Shown here: positions 36,094 through 44,107 of the stretch, piece after piece
How positions within the stretch are numbered: the first letter of the stretch is position 1
Layout: every line of letters starts with the position of its first letter
Origin: Synechocystis sp. LKSZ1
GTDB taxonomy: Bacteria > Cyanobacteriota > Cyanobacteriia > Cyanobacteriales > Microcystaceae
Reading direction: 5' to 3'
Assembly (NCBI RefSeq): GCF_040436315.1
Contig: NZ_AP031572.1
Location: 1,674,001-1,738,000 of the forward strand
Length of the DNA: 64,000 nt
Translations under genes and position numbers: made by a program
Notes under the pieces: generated by a model
Database searches by the model: none
What the model was told of the DNA's origin: nothing
Seen by the model: the letters and a program-made list of their open reading frames with translations, nothing else

Positions 36094-37743
36094 ATGACCC
36101 ATCCTGTCTCCAGTTCCCCGTCTTGCCTACTAGCCATCGAAAACCTGTCCATTACCTATCCCCATAGTCAACACCCAGCGGTTCGGGGGGTTTCCTTCCA
36201 GTTGCATCGGGGGGAAAAGCTCGGCCTAGTGGGGGAATCGGGCTGTGGGAAATCTACCCTCGGCCGAGCGATTATGCGCCTACTGCCCCCCGGCTCCCAG
36301 CAAGAGGGCCAGATCTGTTTTGAGGGCCAATCCCTGGCGGCGTTGAACCCGGAGGCCCTGCGACGATTTCGGGGCGAAGTGGTGGCCCTGGTCTTCCAAG
36401 ACCCCATGACCCGCCTCGATCCCCTGATGACCATTGGCGAACATTGCCTAGAAACCCTGTTGGCCCATCAACCCCAGTTAAGCCGAGCCGAAGCCAAAAC
36501 CATTGCCCTCCAGACCCTAGACCGGGTCAAAATTCCCAACAGCCGTTGGGGCCAGTATGCCCATGAATTTAGTGGCGGTATGCGTCAGCGGGTGGCCCTG
36601 GCCCTGGCCCTGCTCCTGAAACCGAAACTGATCTTGGCTGATGAACCGACTACGGCCCTGGATGTCACCGTCGCGGCGGAAATTATGCAGGAATTAACCC
36701 GACTCTGCGCCGAGGATGACCTGGCCCTGCTGTTGATTTCCCATGACCTGGCCATGGTGGGGGAATACTGCGACCAGTTGGCGGTGATGAACCAGGGCGA
36801 GATTGTGGAACGAGGGCCAATCCAGCAATTGTTGGAAAATCCGCAACACCCCTATAGTTGTTCTCTGCTCCAGGCAGCCCTCCATATCCATGACCTAGAG
36901 GGCCGCAAACCCTTTACGACAGACCAACCCCAGCCCCTTTTAGCTGTCAAGCATCTCCGGCAACACTTCAGCCTAGAGGGTAATTTAATTCAACAGTTCT
37001 TTACCCGTCAAAAAACCTGGATCAAGGCCGTTGAGGACATTAATTTTGAGCTTTATCCGGGGGAAACTCTAGGCCTGGTGGGAGAATCCGGTTGTGGCAA
37101 AAGCACGCTGTCCCGGACAATTTTACAACTCCTCAAGCCAACTTCCGGCCAGGTGGAATTCGAGGGAGAAGACTTAACCTGTCTTTCCGAGGGCCAACTG
37201 CGGGCCAAACGCCGAGACATTCAAATGATTTTCCAAGACCCCCATGCCTGTTTGAATCCAATGATGACGGTGGGCCAAAGCATTGCCGATCCCCTCTTCA
37301 TCCATGGCCTGGCTACCCCCGCAACGGCCGAGACGGAAGTTAAGCAGATGCTGGAACGGGTCAAGTTAACGCCGGTAGACACCTACTATCATCGTTATCC
37401 GAGGGAACTATCCGGGGGCCAACAACAGCGGGTGGCCATTGCTCGGGCCCTGATTACTAAACCCAAACTGGTGATCTGTGACGAGCCGGTGAGTATGTTG
37501 GATGCCAGTGTCCAGAGTCAGGTACTGGATCTGATGCAGGAATTAAAGGAACTCTTTGGCCTGACCTACCTGTTTATTACCCACGACCTCTGGGTAGCCC
37601 GCTTTTTCTGCGACCGCATTGCTGTCATGCAACAGGGCCAAATTGTCGAGATGGGCGAGACCACCAGTCTGTTTCATCAGCCCCGCCATCCCTACACCCA
37701 AAAACTTCTGCAAGCCGCTCCCCTACTGGCCCAACTGGGGTAA
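36094..37743 (+). CDS. Fused dual-domain ABC transporter ATPase, peptide/nickel (Dpp/Opp) type
   Basis: This 549-aa protein has two complete ABC ATPase modules. Module 1 has Walker [14 protein letters not shown], signature [14 protein letters not shown], and Walker [13 protein letters not shown]. Module 2 has [28 protein letters not shown] and [12 protein letters not shown]. Each module ends with the oligopeptide-type region ([20 protein letters not shown]), as in DppD/DppF or the GsiA/YejF fusions. Partner permeases and binding protein are not in the window. ATG 36094 was chosen; TTG 36088 overlaps the previous stop. Its last 21 bp overlap the 3' end of the convergent cellulose-synthase-like gene. 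Confidence 0.93.
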   Translation: MTHPVSSSPSCLLAIENLSITYPHSQHPAVRGVSFQLHRGEKLGLVGESGCGKSTLGRAIMRLLPPGSQQEGQICFEGQSLAALNPEALRRFRGEVVALVFQDPMTRLDPLMTIGEHCLETLLAHQPQLSRAEAKTIALQTLDRVKIPNSRWGQYAHEFSGGMRQRVALALALLLKPKLILADEPTTALDVTVAAEIMQELTRLCAEDDLALLLISHDLAMVGEYCDQLAVMNQGEIVERGPIQQLLENPQHPYSCSLLQAALHIHDLEGRKPFTTDQPQPLLAVKHLRQHFSLEGNLIQQFFTRQKTWIKAVEDINFELYPGETLGLVGESGCGKSTLSRTILQLLKPTSGQVEFEGEDLTCLSEGQLRAKRRDIQMIFQDPHACLNPMMTVGQSIADPLFIHGLATPATAETEVKQMLERVKLTPVDTYYHRYPRELSGGQQQRVAIARALITKPKLVICDEPVSMLDASVQSQVLDLMQELKELFGLTYLFITHDLWVARFFCDRIAVMQQGQIVEMGETTSLFHQPRHPYTQKLLQAAPLLAQLG

Positions 37744-39957
37744 TCTGTCCCTGGACAATAAATGGTTTTGTCGGTGGATCTGCCAGGGCCTGAGCAGACT
37801 TTTGAGAATTAGTTCTAATGATCCTAATTCACCAGGGCTTTGGCGGTAGGGCCAGGTGCCCGGTTGACAAAAGAGGAATTCAATTAATTGACGTTCCTGC
37901 TCCAGGCTCAGGGGAGCAAATTCGATACTGAGGCGAGAGCCATCTCGCTCTGGATATTGAGCCAGGGCCTTGGCCGGTAATTGCAAGGCCGTTTCCGTAA
38001 ACACGAGTTCAAAGGTGTTTTGGGGGAGTGTTGGCGTTTTTAGCCGCAGTTCCGCCCCTTTTTCCGAAATTTTGACCACTTCTCCGGAGACCAATCCTTG
38101 GGGAAAGAGCAGGGTGACAGGTTTTTGTACTGTTAGCCAGGTGTAGAAATCCACCTTGGGCACATCCAAGAAAGCATTGAGGGCCGCCGTCAGAAACAGC
38201 AGATTAAAACAACCCCAAACAATCGACAAATTAAAATGGCCCTTGCCGTAGGCATCCGTCGTGATCCAGTACAAGCTCAGCAGGGTAATCAGCAGAAAAA
38301 TAATTACCGGAAAAGCTAATTGGTAATCGTAGCGGTAGCGCTTTCTTAGCAGGCCCTTGGGAGTGACGTTAAACTTTTTACCGAAGGGATTGAGCAGGGT
38401 TTGTACAACGGTAATGCTCACCGGAAAAAAGGAGACAAGCGCATAGAGTTCCGAAAGAAAAATGGAGCGGGAACGATAATTGAGCCAATGAAAGGTACTC
38501 AATTGCAGGCAATAATAGGGTACAAAGAAATAGAAAGCCTCGGCGGCCGTAACCCGCAGGGGCACAATGCCAAAAACGGCGTAGAGAAAGGGAATCAATA
38601 AAAAACAAACCCGCGGTAAGACCCCAAACCAATTCAACAGGCCCTCTAGGTGGGCCAGGCGTTGTCGCCAATTTAACCCCGGAATGGTCAGTGGATTGGC
38701 CTGGATAAAAAAAGCCTGGAGGGTTCCCTGGCCCCAGCGCAGACGCTGCATCAAATGGGTAGAAATGCTTTCCGCCGCCAGGCCAGCACTGAGTTTTTCA
38801 TCTAAATAGGCCAGGTCATAGCCTTCAGCGGAGAGACGAATGCCGGTGAAATAGTCCTCACTCAAGGAATCGGTATCAAACCCCCCAATACGCTCCAGGG
38901 CCTGACGACGCATCACAAAGGATGTCCCTGCACAGAGGACACTCCTGGCCCCGTCCTTCATCGGTTGGATCTGACGATAAAAGGATTCTTCTTCACTGGT
39001 CAATTGGCCCGCCAGGCCTAAATTCGTGGCGATGGGGTCAGCATTATAAAAACTCTGGGGGGTTTGCACCAAGGCCAGATTTTCCTGTTGGAAAAAGCCC
39101 ACGGTACGGGTCAAAAAGTTACGAGTCGGAACAAAATCCGCATCAAACACCGCAATCAGTTCCCCCTGGGTGTGGCGGAGGCCAAAATTCAGGTTGCCCC
39201 CCTTGGCCTGGTGATTGTCGGGATAGGCCAGATAATAACAGCCGAGTTTTTGGCAGAGTTGCTCAATTTCAGGACGGCCGCCATCATCGAGGACATAGAT
39301 CGTTTTAGGGGTATAGTCCAGGGCCTGGCAAGCAATAATCGTGCGCTTAAGAATGAATACCGGTTCATTGTGGGTGGGAATTAGCACATCCACCGTTGGT
39401 TGATACTGCCCAGTCAGCACCGCTTGACTATAAATATCTGCTTCCCGTTGGCGGTCTCGGCTATGGGGCAAGAGCAAAAACTGGATCAGCGTCGAGGCCA
39501 AGCCAACGCTTTCCGCAACCAATAACAAAAGACTAAAACCCCCATTGAGAGCATTATCGAAGTTCAGGCTAAACCCCAGTCGCCAAACGAGATAGCGCAG
39601 GAGAAATGCCGACACAATGGCAATGATCAGGGCCCGCGACCAACGATTGGGCCGGGGAGACAGATAGATTAGGGCTTGAGTCAACAGGACAAAAACCACC
39701 GTTGGCCAGAAAAGAATGAGGGGAGAAGGATTCGTCGGAATCGTGAAAAGGCTGGTGACCAGGGGAAGTAAAACCGGCCCTAGAATGAGCGTTTGGCAAG
39801 TCTGGAGCCATTGACTCAGGTCAAGCATGAGGGTAAACCCCAAAACGGCTAGGAGACCTAGACCGAGCCAGCGGAGCCATGTAGGCGAAGAAAGAAGCGG
39901 AGCAGTGGGAACGGAGACCCCAGAGACAGTGGAGGAGGGAGAAGACGAAAGGGGCAT
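37723..39957 (-). CDS. Cellulose-synthase-like GT2 membrane glycosyltransferase with C-terminal PilZ-like domain
   Basis: This 744-aa inner-membrane processive glycosyltransferase has N-terminal helices (residues about 28-165) and a GT-A catalytic loop carrying VDVLIPTHNEP, YVLDDGG, VFDADFVPT, LSEDYFTG and QRLRWGQG (QxxRW). These are the D,D,D,QxxRW residues of BcsA and related synthases. More membrane helices follow. A PilZ-like beta-barrel lies around 620-700 (SGEVVKISEKGAELRL), matching the D/NxSxxG part, but I see no RxxxR arginine pair before it, so c-di-GMP binding is doubtful. No bcsB-like gene is adjacent. The product could be cellulose or another beta-glucan in the exopolysaccharide. 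Confidence 0.88.
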   Translation of the reverse strand: MPLSSSPSSTVSGVSVPTAPLLSSPTWLRWLGLGLLAVLGFTLMLDLSQWLQTCQTLILGPVLLPLVTSLFTIPTNPSPLILFWPTVVFVLLTQALIYLSPRPNRWSRALIIAIVSAFLLRYLVWRLGFSLNFDNALNGGFSLLLLVAESVGLASTLIQFLLLPHSRDRQREADIYSQAVLTGQYQPTVDVLIPTHNEPVFILKRTIIACQALDYTPKTIYVLDDGGRPEIEQLCQKLGCYYLAYPDNHQAKGGNLNFGLRHTQGELIAVFDADFVPTRNFLTRTVGFFQQENLALVQTPQSFYNADPIATNLGLAGQLTSEEESFYRQIQPMKDGARSVLCAGTSFVMRRQALERIGGFDTDSLSEDYFTGIRLSAEGYDLAYLDEKLSAGLAAESISTHLMQRLRWGQGTLQAFFIQANPLTIPGLNWRQRLAHLEGLLNWFGVLPRVCFLLIPFLYAVFGIVPLRVTAAEAFYFFVPYYCLQLSTFHWLNYRSRSIFLSELYALVSFFPVSITVVQTLLNPFGKKFNVTPKGLLRKRYRYDYQLAFPVIIFLLITLLSLYWITTDAYGKGHFNLSIVWGCFNLLFLTAALNAFLDVPKVDFYTWLTVQKPVTLLFPQGLVSGEVVKISEKGAELRLKTPTLPQNTFELVFTETALQLPAKALAQYPERDGSRLSIEFAPLSLEQERQLIEFLFCQPGTWPYRQSPGELGSLELILKSLLRPWQIHRQNHLLSRDRLPQLGQ

Positions 39958-40155
39958 AGTCAGCTTTAATCAACAGCAGGGAACTAACGGGCCCTTGCCT
40001 TGGCAAAGGGTATGCAATTTGAAAAGGGGTCTCGGTGGACGGCGAAGACCGTCAATCTCTGATATTTAAGTAATCCGAACGAAGCATCCCGTTGGATGAA
40101 CTAGACTCTAACTTAACAAAGGACATCTCGCTTTAGGGAGTAGCGGCTAGGGGAA

Positions 40156-41001
40156 TTATTCCTGTCGTTGTCTCTGGGCCAACAGGCCATGCTTGGGCGC
40201 AAACACCAGGGCCAGTAGGAAAAATAGGGTCTGTACCACCACAATACAGCCCCCCGTGGAGCCATCAAGGTAGTAACTCAGGTAGGTTCCCAGCAAACTG
40301 GATAATACGCCTGACGCCATGGCCAGCCCTAACATTTGGTCAAAGCGATCACAGAGGAGGTAAGCCGTCGCACCGGGGGTAATCAGCATAGCAACGACCA
40401 AAATAATACCCACAGTTTGTAGGCCAGCAACGGCGGTCAAGGACAGGAGGGACAGCAGAGTGTAGTAGAGAAAATCGGTATTCAGGCCAATGGAGCGGGC
40501 GTGAGTGGAATCAAAGCAAAACAGTAGTAAATCCTTGCGGAGCAGGGCCAGGGTTGCTAGGGTGATCAGACTAATAATGGCGGTTTGAATAATATCTTCG
40601 TTGGCAATGCCCAAAACGTTGCCAAACAAAATATGGGTTAAATCCACAGAACTGCGAATCTTCGAGATTAGCACTAGGCCAAAGGCAAAAAAACCCGTAA
40701 AGACAATGCCAATGACGGTATCTTCCTTAATCCGCGTCCGGGCTTGGATAAAACCGATGGCCAACACAGAGCCGACCCCAAAGACAAAGGCCCCCAGGGC
40801 CAGGGGCAGATTAAAGGCATAGGCCAAGACGACACCGGGCATCACCGCATGGGACACGGCATCCCCCATCAAGGCCCAACCCTTGAGGATCATAAAGCAG
40901 GACAGGGCCGCACAGACCAGGCCCACCAAGGCACTCACCAGCAGGGCCTTGATCATGAATTGGTGTTGGAGGGGAACCAGCAACCAGTGCCAGAGATCCA
41001 T
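40156..41001 (-). CDS. mntB: Manganese ABC transporter permease MntB
   Basis: This is an inner-membrane permease of the ABC-3 metal family, 281 aa, with about eight helices. Conserved segments are WALMGDAVSHAVMPGVVLAY, FVFGVGSVLAIGF and ALLVSALVGLVCAALSC. Its assignment to manganese rather than zinc rests on the adjacent MntC-type binding protein. Its ATG shares one base with the stop of mntA (TGATG), implying translational coupling. Order on the minus strand is mntC-mntA-mntB, as in Synechocystis. Confidence 0.92.
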   Translation of the reverse strand: MDLWHWLLVPLQHQFMIKALLVSALVGLVCAALSCFMILKGWALMGDAVSHAVMPGVVLAYAFNLPLALGAFVFGVGSVLAIGFIQARTRIKEDTVIGIVFTGFFAFGLVLISKIRSSVDLTHILFGNVLGIANEDIIQTAIISLITLATLALLRKDLLLFCFDSTHARSIGLNTDFLYYTLLSLLSLTAVAGLQTVGIILVVAMLITPGATAYLLCDRFDQMLGLAMASGVLSSLLGTYLSYYLDGSTGGCIVVVQTLFFLLALVFAPKHGLLAQRQRQE

Positions 41002-41780
41002 CAGGCCGCCTCCCGTAGGGATAACCAGGGGTCAGATACCGGAGCTAGCGGCGCGACATTGGCACTAAAGGTGCGTTGCAGATTTTCCGGGGTAAACACC
41101 TCCGAGGTGGCCCCGTAGGCCAAAATCGTGCGGTTAATCAACACGACTTGGTCACAAAAGGTGGTGATGGAATCCAGATTATGGGTGGAAATCAGGATGG
41201 TATGGCCCAGATCCCGTAGTTGGATGAGCAGATCAATCATTAACTTTTCCGTTTTCACATCCACGCCGGCAAAGGGTTCATCCAATAGCAGAATGGCGGC
41301 CTGTTGGGCCAGGGCCCGAGCCAGAAAGGCTCGTTTTTTTTGACCGCCCGATAGTTCGCCAATTTGCCGGTCGCGTAAATCCCACAATTCCACTTGCTCT
41401 AGACTGCGTCGCACCCTGGCCTTGTCCTCCGGACGGGGCATTCGTAGAAAATTGAGATAGCCGTAACGGCCCATCATCACCACCTCATGCACACTGACCG
41501 GAAATTGCCAATCCACCTCCTCCGCTTGCGGCACGTAGGCCAGCCAATGGCGTTTTTGGGCCTGGCGCACCGAAAGGCCTTGAATCAAAACCCGGCCGCT
41601 ACGGGGTGGTACAAAACCCATGATCGCTTTAAACAGGGTCGATTTACCGGCGCCATTCATTCCGACGAGGCCACAGATAGAACCGGCCTGGAGTTGCAGA
41701 GAGGCTCCGTGCAGGGCCACCTTGCCGTGGTAGGCCACGGTCAAATTTTGAATCTCGATACTAGGGGAGGTTAGGGCCAT
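41001..41780 (-). CDS. mntA: Manganese ABC transporter ATPase MntA
   Basis: This is the ATP-binding subunit, 259 aa. Walker A is GMNGAGKSTLFKA, the signature LSGGQKKRAFLARAL, Walker B ILLLDEPFAGVD, and the H-loop STHNLDSI. These match the Zn/Mn ABC ATPase family. It lies 8 bp after mntC and overlaps mntB by one base, in a three-gene operon. Confidence 0.93.
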   Translation of the reverse strand: MALTSPSIEIQNLTVAYHGKVALHGASLQLQAGSICGLVGMNGAGKSTLFKAIMGFVPPRSGRVLIQGLSVRQAQKRHWLAYVPQAEEVDWQFPVSVHEVVMMGRYGYLNFLRMPRPEDKARVRRSLEQVELWDLRDRQIGELSGGQKKRAFLARALAQQAAILLLDEPFAGVDVKTEKLMIDLLIQLRDLGHTILISTHNLDSITTFCDQVVLINRTILAYGATSEVFTPENLQRTFSANVAPLAPVSDPWLSLREAA

Positions 41781-41788
41781 GGTCGTTG

Positions 41789-42715
41789 CTAAGAAGGATT
41801 AGATAAACCGTTAATTAGGGTGTTGAGATTGTGTTCTAAAAGCTGGAGATAGGTCGGGGCTGGGCCCTCGGGAGGCGAGAGGGAATCGACGTAGAACACC
41901 CCCGCAAATTTGGCTCCACTTTCCTGGGCCACCTGGCGCTGGGCCTTATCGCTGACGGTACTTTCACAAAAAACCGCTGGGATTTTCTTGTCTTTAACCG
42001 TTTCAATCACTCGACTCACCTGCTGGGGTGTGGCCTGTTGCTCAGCGTTGGTGGGCCAGATGTAGATGTTTTCTAGGCCATAATCCTTGGCCAGATAGGC
42101 AAAGGCCCCTTCGCAGGTGACGAGATAGCGTTGATTTTTCGGTAAGGTGGCGATGACTGTTTTTAATTTTTGATCCAGGGCCTGAATCCGTTGGCGATAG
42201 GCCTGGGCATTGCGGTTATAAATTTCGGTGTTAGCTGGGTCAAGCTTTACCAAGGCCTGGCGGATATTGTCCACATAGATCAGGGCATTGGCCGGAGACA
42301 TCCAGGCGTGGGGGTTGGGCTTGCCCTGGTAAGCATCGGATTGGATAGGGATGGGGGTAATGCCCTCACTTAGCGTGACATGGGCCACCTGGGGTAAATT
42401 CTGGTAAAAACGCTGGGCCCAACGCTCTAGGTTAAAGCCATTGTCTAGGATGAGCTTGGCCTCCTGGCCCCGCTCTAGATCACTCGGGGTTGGCTGATAG
42501 CCGTGTACTTCGGCTCCTGGCTTGGTAATCGATTCCACCTGCAAGCGGTCTCCCGCCACATTTTGGGCCATATCGGCAATGACGGTAAACGTCGTTAACA
42601 CCACCGGCTGGCCAGCGTTTTGAGACGAGGGTGGCCGAGAACTTTCCCCCTGACAGCCCGTTAGACCCAGAAAGAACAGAAGACTAATACCCAGATTGAC
42701 CCCAAAGCGTTGCAT
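41789..42715 (-). CDS. mntC: Manganese-binding lipoprotein MntC
   Basis: This is the periplasmic Mn(II) receptor of the MntCAB importer, which feeds photosystem II; 308 aa. A lipobox LTGC places the lipidated Cys21. The metal ligands His71, His136, Glu202 and Asp277 have exactly the spacing of the His-His-Glu-Asp set in Synechocystis MntC as I recall it. The redox-active Cys pair of that protein is also present (Cys201, Cys250). The loop between is short, not His-rich, which argues against ZnuA. The 158-bp upstream region contains an inverted repeat that may be the Mn-responsive operator. Confidence 0.94.
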   Translation of the reverse strand: MQRFGVNLGISLLFFLGLTGCQGESSRPPSSQNAGQPVVLTTFTVIADMAQNVAGDRLQVESITKPGAEVHGYQPTPSDLERGQEAKLILDNGFNLERWAQRFYQNLPQVAHVTLSEGITPIPIQSDAYQGKPNPHAWMSPANALIYVDNIRQALVKLDPANTEIYNRNAQAYRQRIQALDQKLKTVIATLPKNQRYLVTCEGAFAYLAKDYGLENIYIWPTNAEQQATPQQVSRVIETVKDKKIPAVFCESTVSDKAQRQVAQESGAKFAGVFYVDSLSPPEGPAPTYLQLLEHNLNTLINGLSNPS

Positions 42716-42736
42716 GGTGAACGGCTTTCATTTTTA

Positions 42737-42790
42737 TCTCATAATTTTCACTCTAGCACCTCGGCCTCAAAAAGTGAAAAGATTATGAGA
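42737..42790. promoter_or_regulatory. Inverted repeat upstream of mntC, candidate operator
   Basis: TCTCATAATTTTCACT on the left and AGTGAAAAGATTATGAGA on the right form a near-perfect inverted repeat apart from a 2-bp insertion, separated by about 20 bp. It starts about 20 bp upstream of the mntC start codon. It could bind a Mn regulator or form an mRNA hairpin in the leader; binding is inference. Confidence 0.45.
42763..42788 (+). repeat. 26-bp direct repeat, copy 1 (upstream of DUF29 gene)
   Basis: The element runs GGCCTCAAAAAGTGAAAAGA then TTATGA. It recurs at 43345-43370 with one mismatch (T to C). It overlaps the right arm of the inverted repeat upstream of mntC. Confidence 0.85.
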
Positions 42791-42873
42791 AATGCGGCTT
42801 CCCCATCCCCTGGGATAGACATCAATCAATTGCTACACTAAGCAGTACAGACTCTGTAGATGATGCAAGCGCT

Positions 42874-43314
42874 ATGGTGACAACTTCTCCGGTATCCTAT
42901 GACCAAGACTTTGCCCTTTGGCTGGAATCCACGGTGCAGCTGCTAAAAGCCGGGGAGTTTGCGGGGGTAGATTGGGAACATTTAATTGAGGAGATCGAAG
43001 GCTTGACCCGCAGTGATAAGCGTGAGCTAGAAAATCGCTTGATTACGCTGTTTGAACACGCCCTCAAACGATGTTATGTTCCCTTCCCAGACTGCTATCG
43101 GGGTTGGGACGTCACTCTCCTTCGTACTCAAAAGCAGATTCAGCGGATTCTCAAAGATTCTCCCAGTTTACGCAATTATCTGCGCGAGATTTTAGAAGCC
43201 TCGTACCAGGAGGCCTGGGAAGATATGAGCCAAGAATATGATGCTAGTTTTCCTGACCAATATCCCTTTAGCAAAGATCTGGCAATCCTGTTATCCACCT
43301 CCTTTTGGCAATGA
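42874..43314 (+). CDS. DUF29 family protein
   Basis: This is a 146-aa soluble helical protein. The pattern YDQDFALWLESTVQLLKAGE, DWEHLIEEIEGLTRSDKREL and the C-terminal YPFSKDLAILL is typical of DUF29, a family with many copies in cyanobacteria and no known function. The gene is flanked by 26-bp direct repeats, one on each side, suggesting it arrived or was duplicated as a small unit. It is divergent from mntC. Confidence 0.9.
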   Translation: MVTTSPVSYDQDFALWLESTVQLLKAGEFAGVDWEHLIEEIEGLTRSDKRELENRLITLFEHALKRCYVPFPDCYRGWDVTLLRTQKQIQRILKDSPSLRNYLREILEASYQEAWEDMSQEYDASFPDQYPFSKDLAILLSTSFWQ

Positions 43315-43344
43315 ATGAAGCTGTATGATGTTTACCTCAGCATG

Positions 43345-43370
43345 GGCCTCAAAAAGTGAAAAGATCATGA
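43345..43370 (+). repeat. 26-bp direct repeat, copy 2 (downstream of DUF29 gene)
   Basis: It differs from copy 1 at one base (GATCATGA versus GATTATGA). It lies 31 bp after the DUF29 stop and about 100 bp before the KefF-like gene. Confidence 0.85.
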
Positions 43371-43471
43371 AAGCCAATCTAGAGCTAGAAAGTTAGGGCC
43401 AGAGAAAATAGCGTGAGGAGCAAAATAACCGCCTAAAATATTGAGTTATTCCCTTCAAATCCGCCATTTCC

Positions 43472-44107
43472 ATGGGGCCGCTACATCGCATTCTGATCCT
43501 ATTTGCCCATCCCGCCCTAGAGAAATCCCGCCTAAACAAAATTTTCCTCAAGGCGGTGCAAAATCTCTCCGGTGTTACGGTGCATGATCTTTACGAGCAA
43601 TATCCTAGCTTTCATATCAATATTGCTCAGGAACAAGCTCTATTACTCACCCATGACATTATCGTCTTTCAGCATCCCATTTACTGGTATAGTAGTCCGG
43701 CTATTTTGAAAGAGTGGCAAGACTTGGTTCTAGAGCATGGTTTTGCCTATGGGAAAGGCGGGACAGCACTCCAGGGGAAAAAATTTCTGTCGGCGGTGAC
43801 CACTGGGGGAGGGGCCACTGCCTATAGTCTAGATGGGCTCAATCGTTTTACCCTCCGACAATTCCTCTTGCCTTTTGAGCAAACGGCCTATCTGTGTGGG
43901 ATGGATTATCTTCCCCCCTATGTAACCTTTGGAACCCACCAGATGCAAGCCCCCCCAACTCTCCAAGCCCAAGCGCAGAGCTATCGACAGGCAATTATGG
44001 CCCTACGGGATAATCGCGTTCATTGGGATCGGCTCCGGCAAACGGCCTATTTCAATGAGGATTTGACCCAGGTGATTTACGGTGAGGCGACTGAGACCGA
44101 TGCATAA
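43472..44107 (+). CDS. KefF/KefG-like NAD(P)H oxidoreductase (ancillary protein of a potassium efflux system)
   Basis: This is a 211-aa flavodoxin-fold quinone reductase-type protein. HRILILFAHPALEKSRLNKI, FQHPIYWYSSPAILKEWQDL and the glycine-rich TTGGGATAYS segment match the KefF/KefG/MdaB group. In enteric bacteria these proteins bind and activate KefC/KefB antiporters. Here it directly precedes a KefB/C-like gene, overlapping it by 8 bp, which supports a functional pair. FMN/FAD binding is inferred from the family. Confidence 0.88.
   Translation: MGPLHRILILFAHPALEKSRLNKIFLKAVQNLSGVTVHDLYEQYPSFHINIAQEQALLLTHDIIVFQHPIYWYSSPAILKEWQDLVLEHGFAYGKGGTALQGKKFLSAVTTGGGATAYSLDGLNRFTLRQFLLPFEQTAYLCGMDYLPPYVTFGTHQMQAPPTLQAQAQSYRQAIMALRDNRVHWDRLRQTAYFNEDLTQVIYGEATETDA

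Noticed and set aside
40156-42715. Zinc importer znuABC as an alternative for mntCAB
   Set aside because: The binding protein lacks a His-rich loop and has the His-His-Glu-Asp ligand spacing and the Cys pair of MntC.
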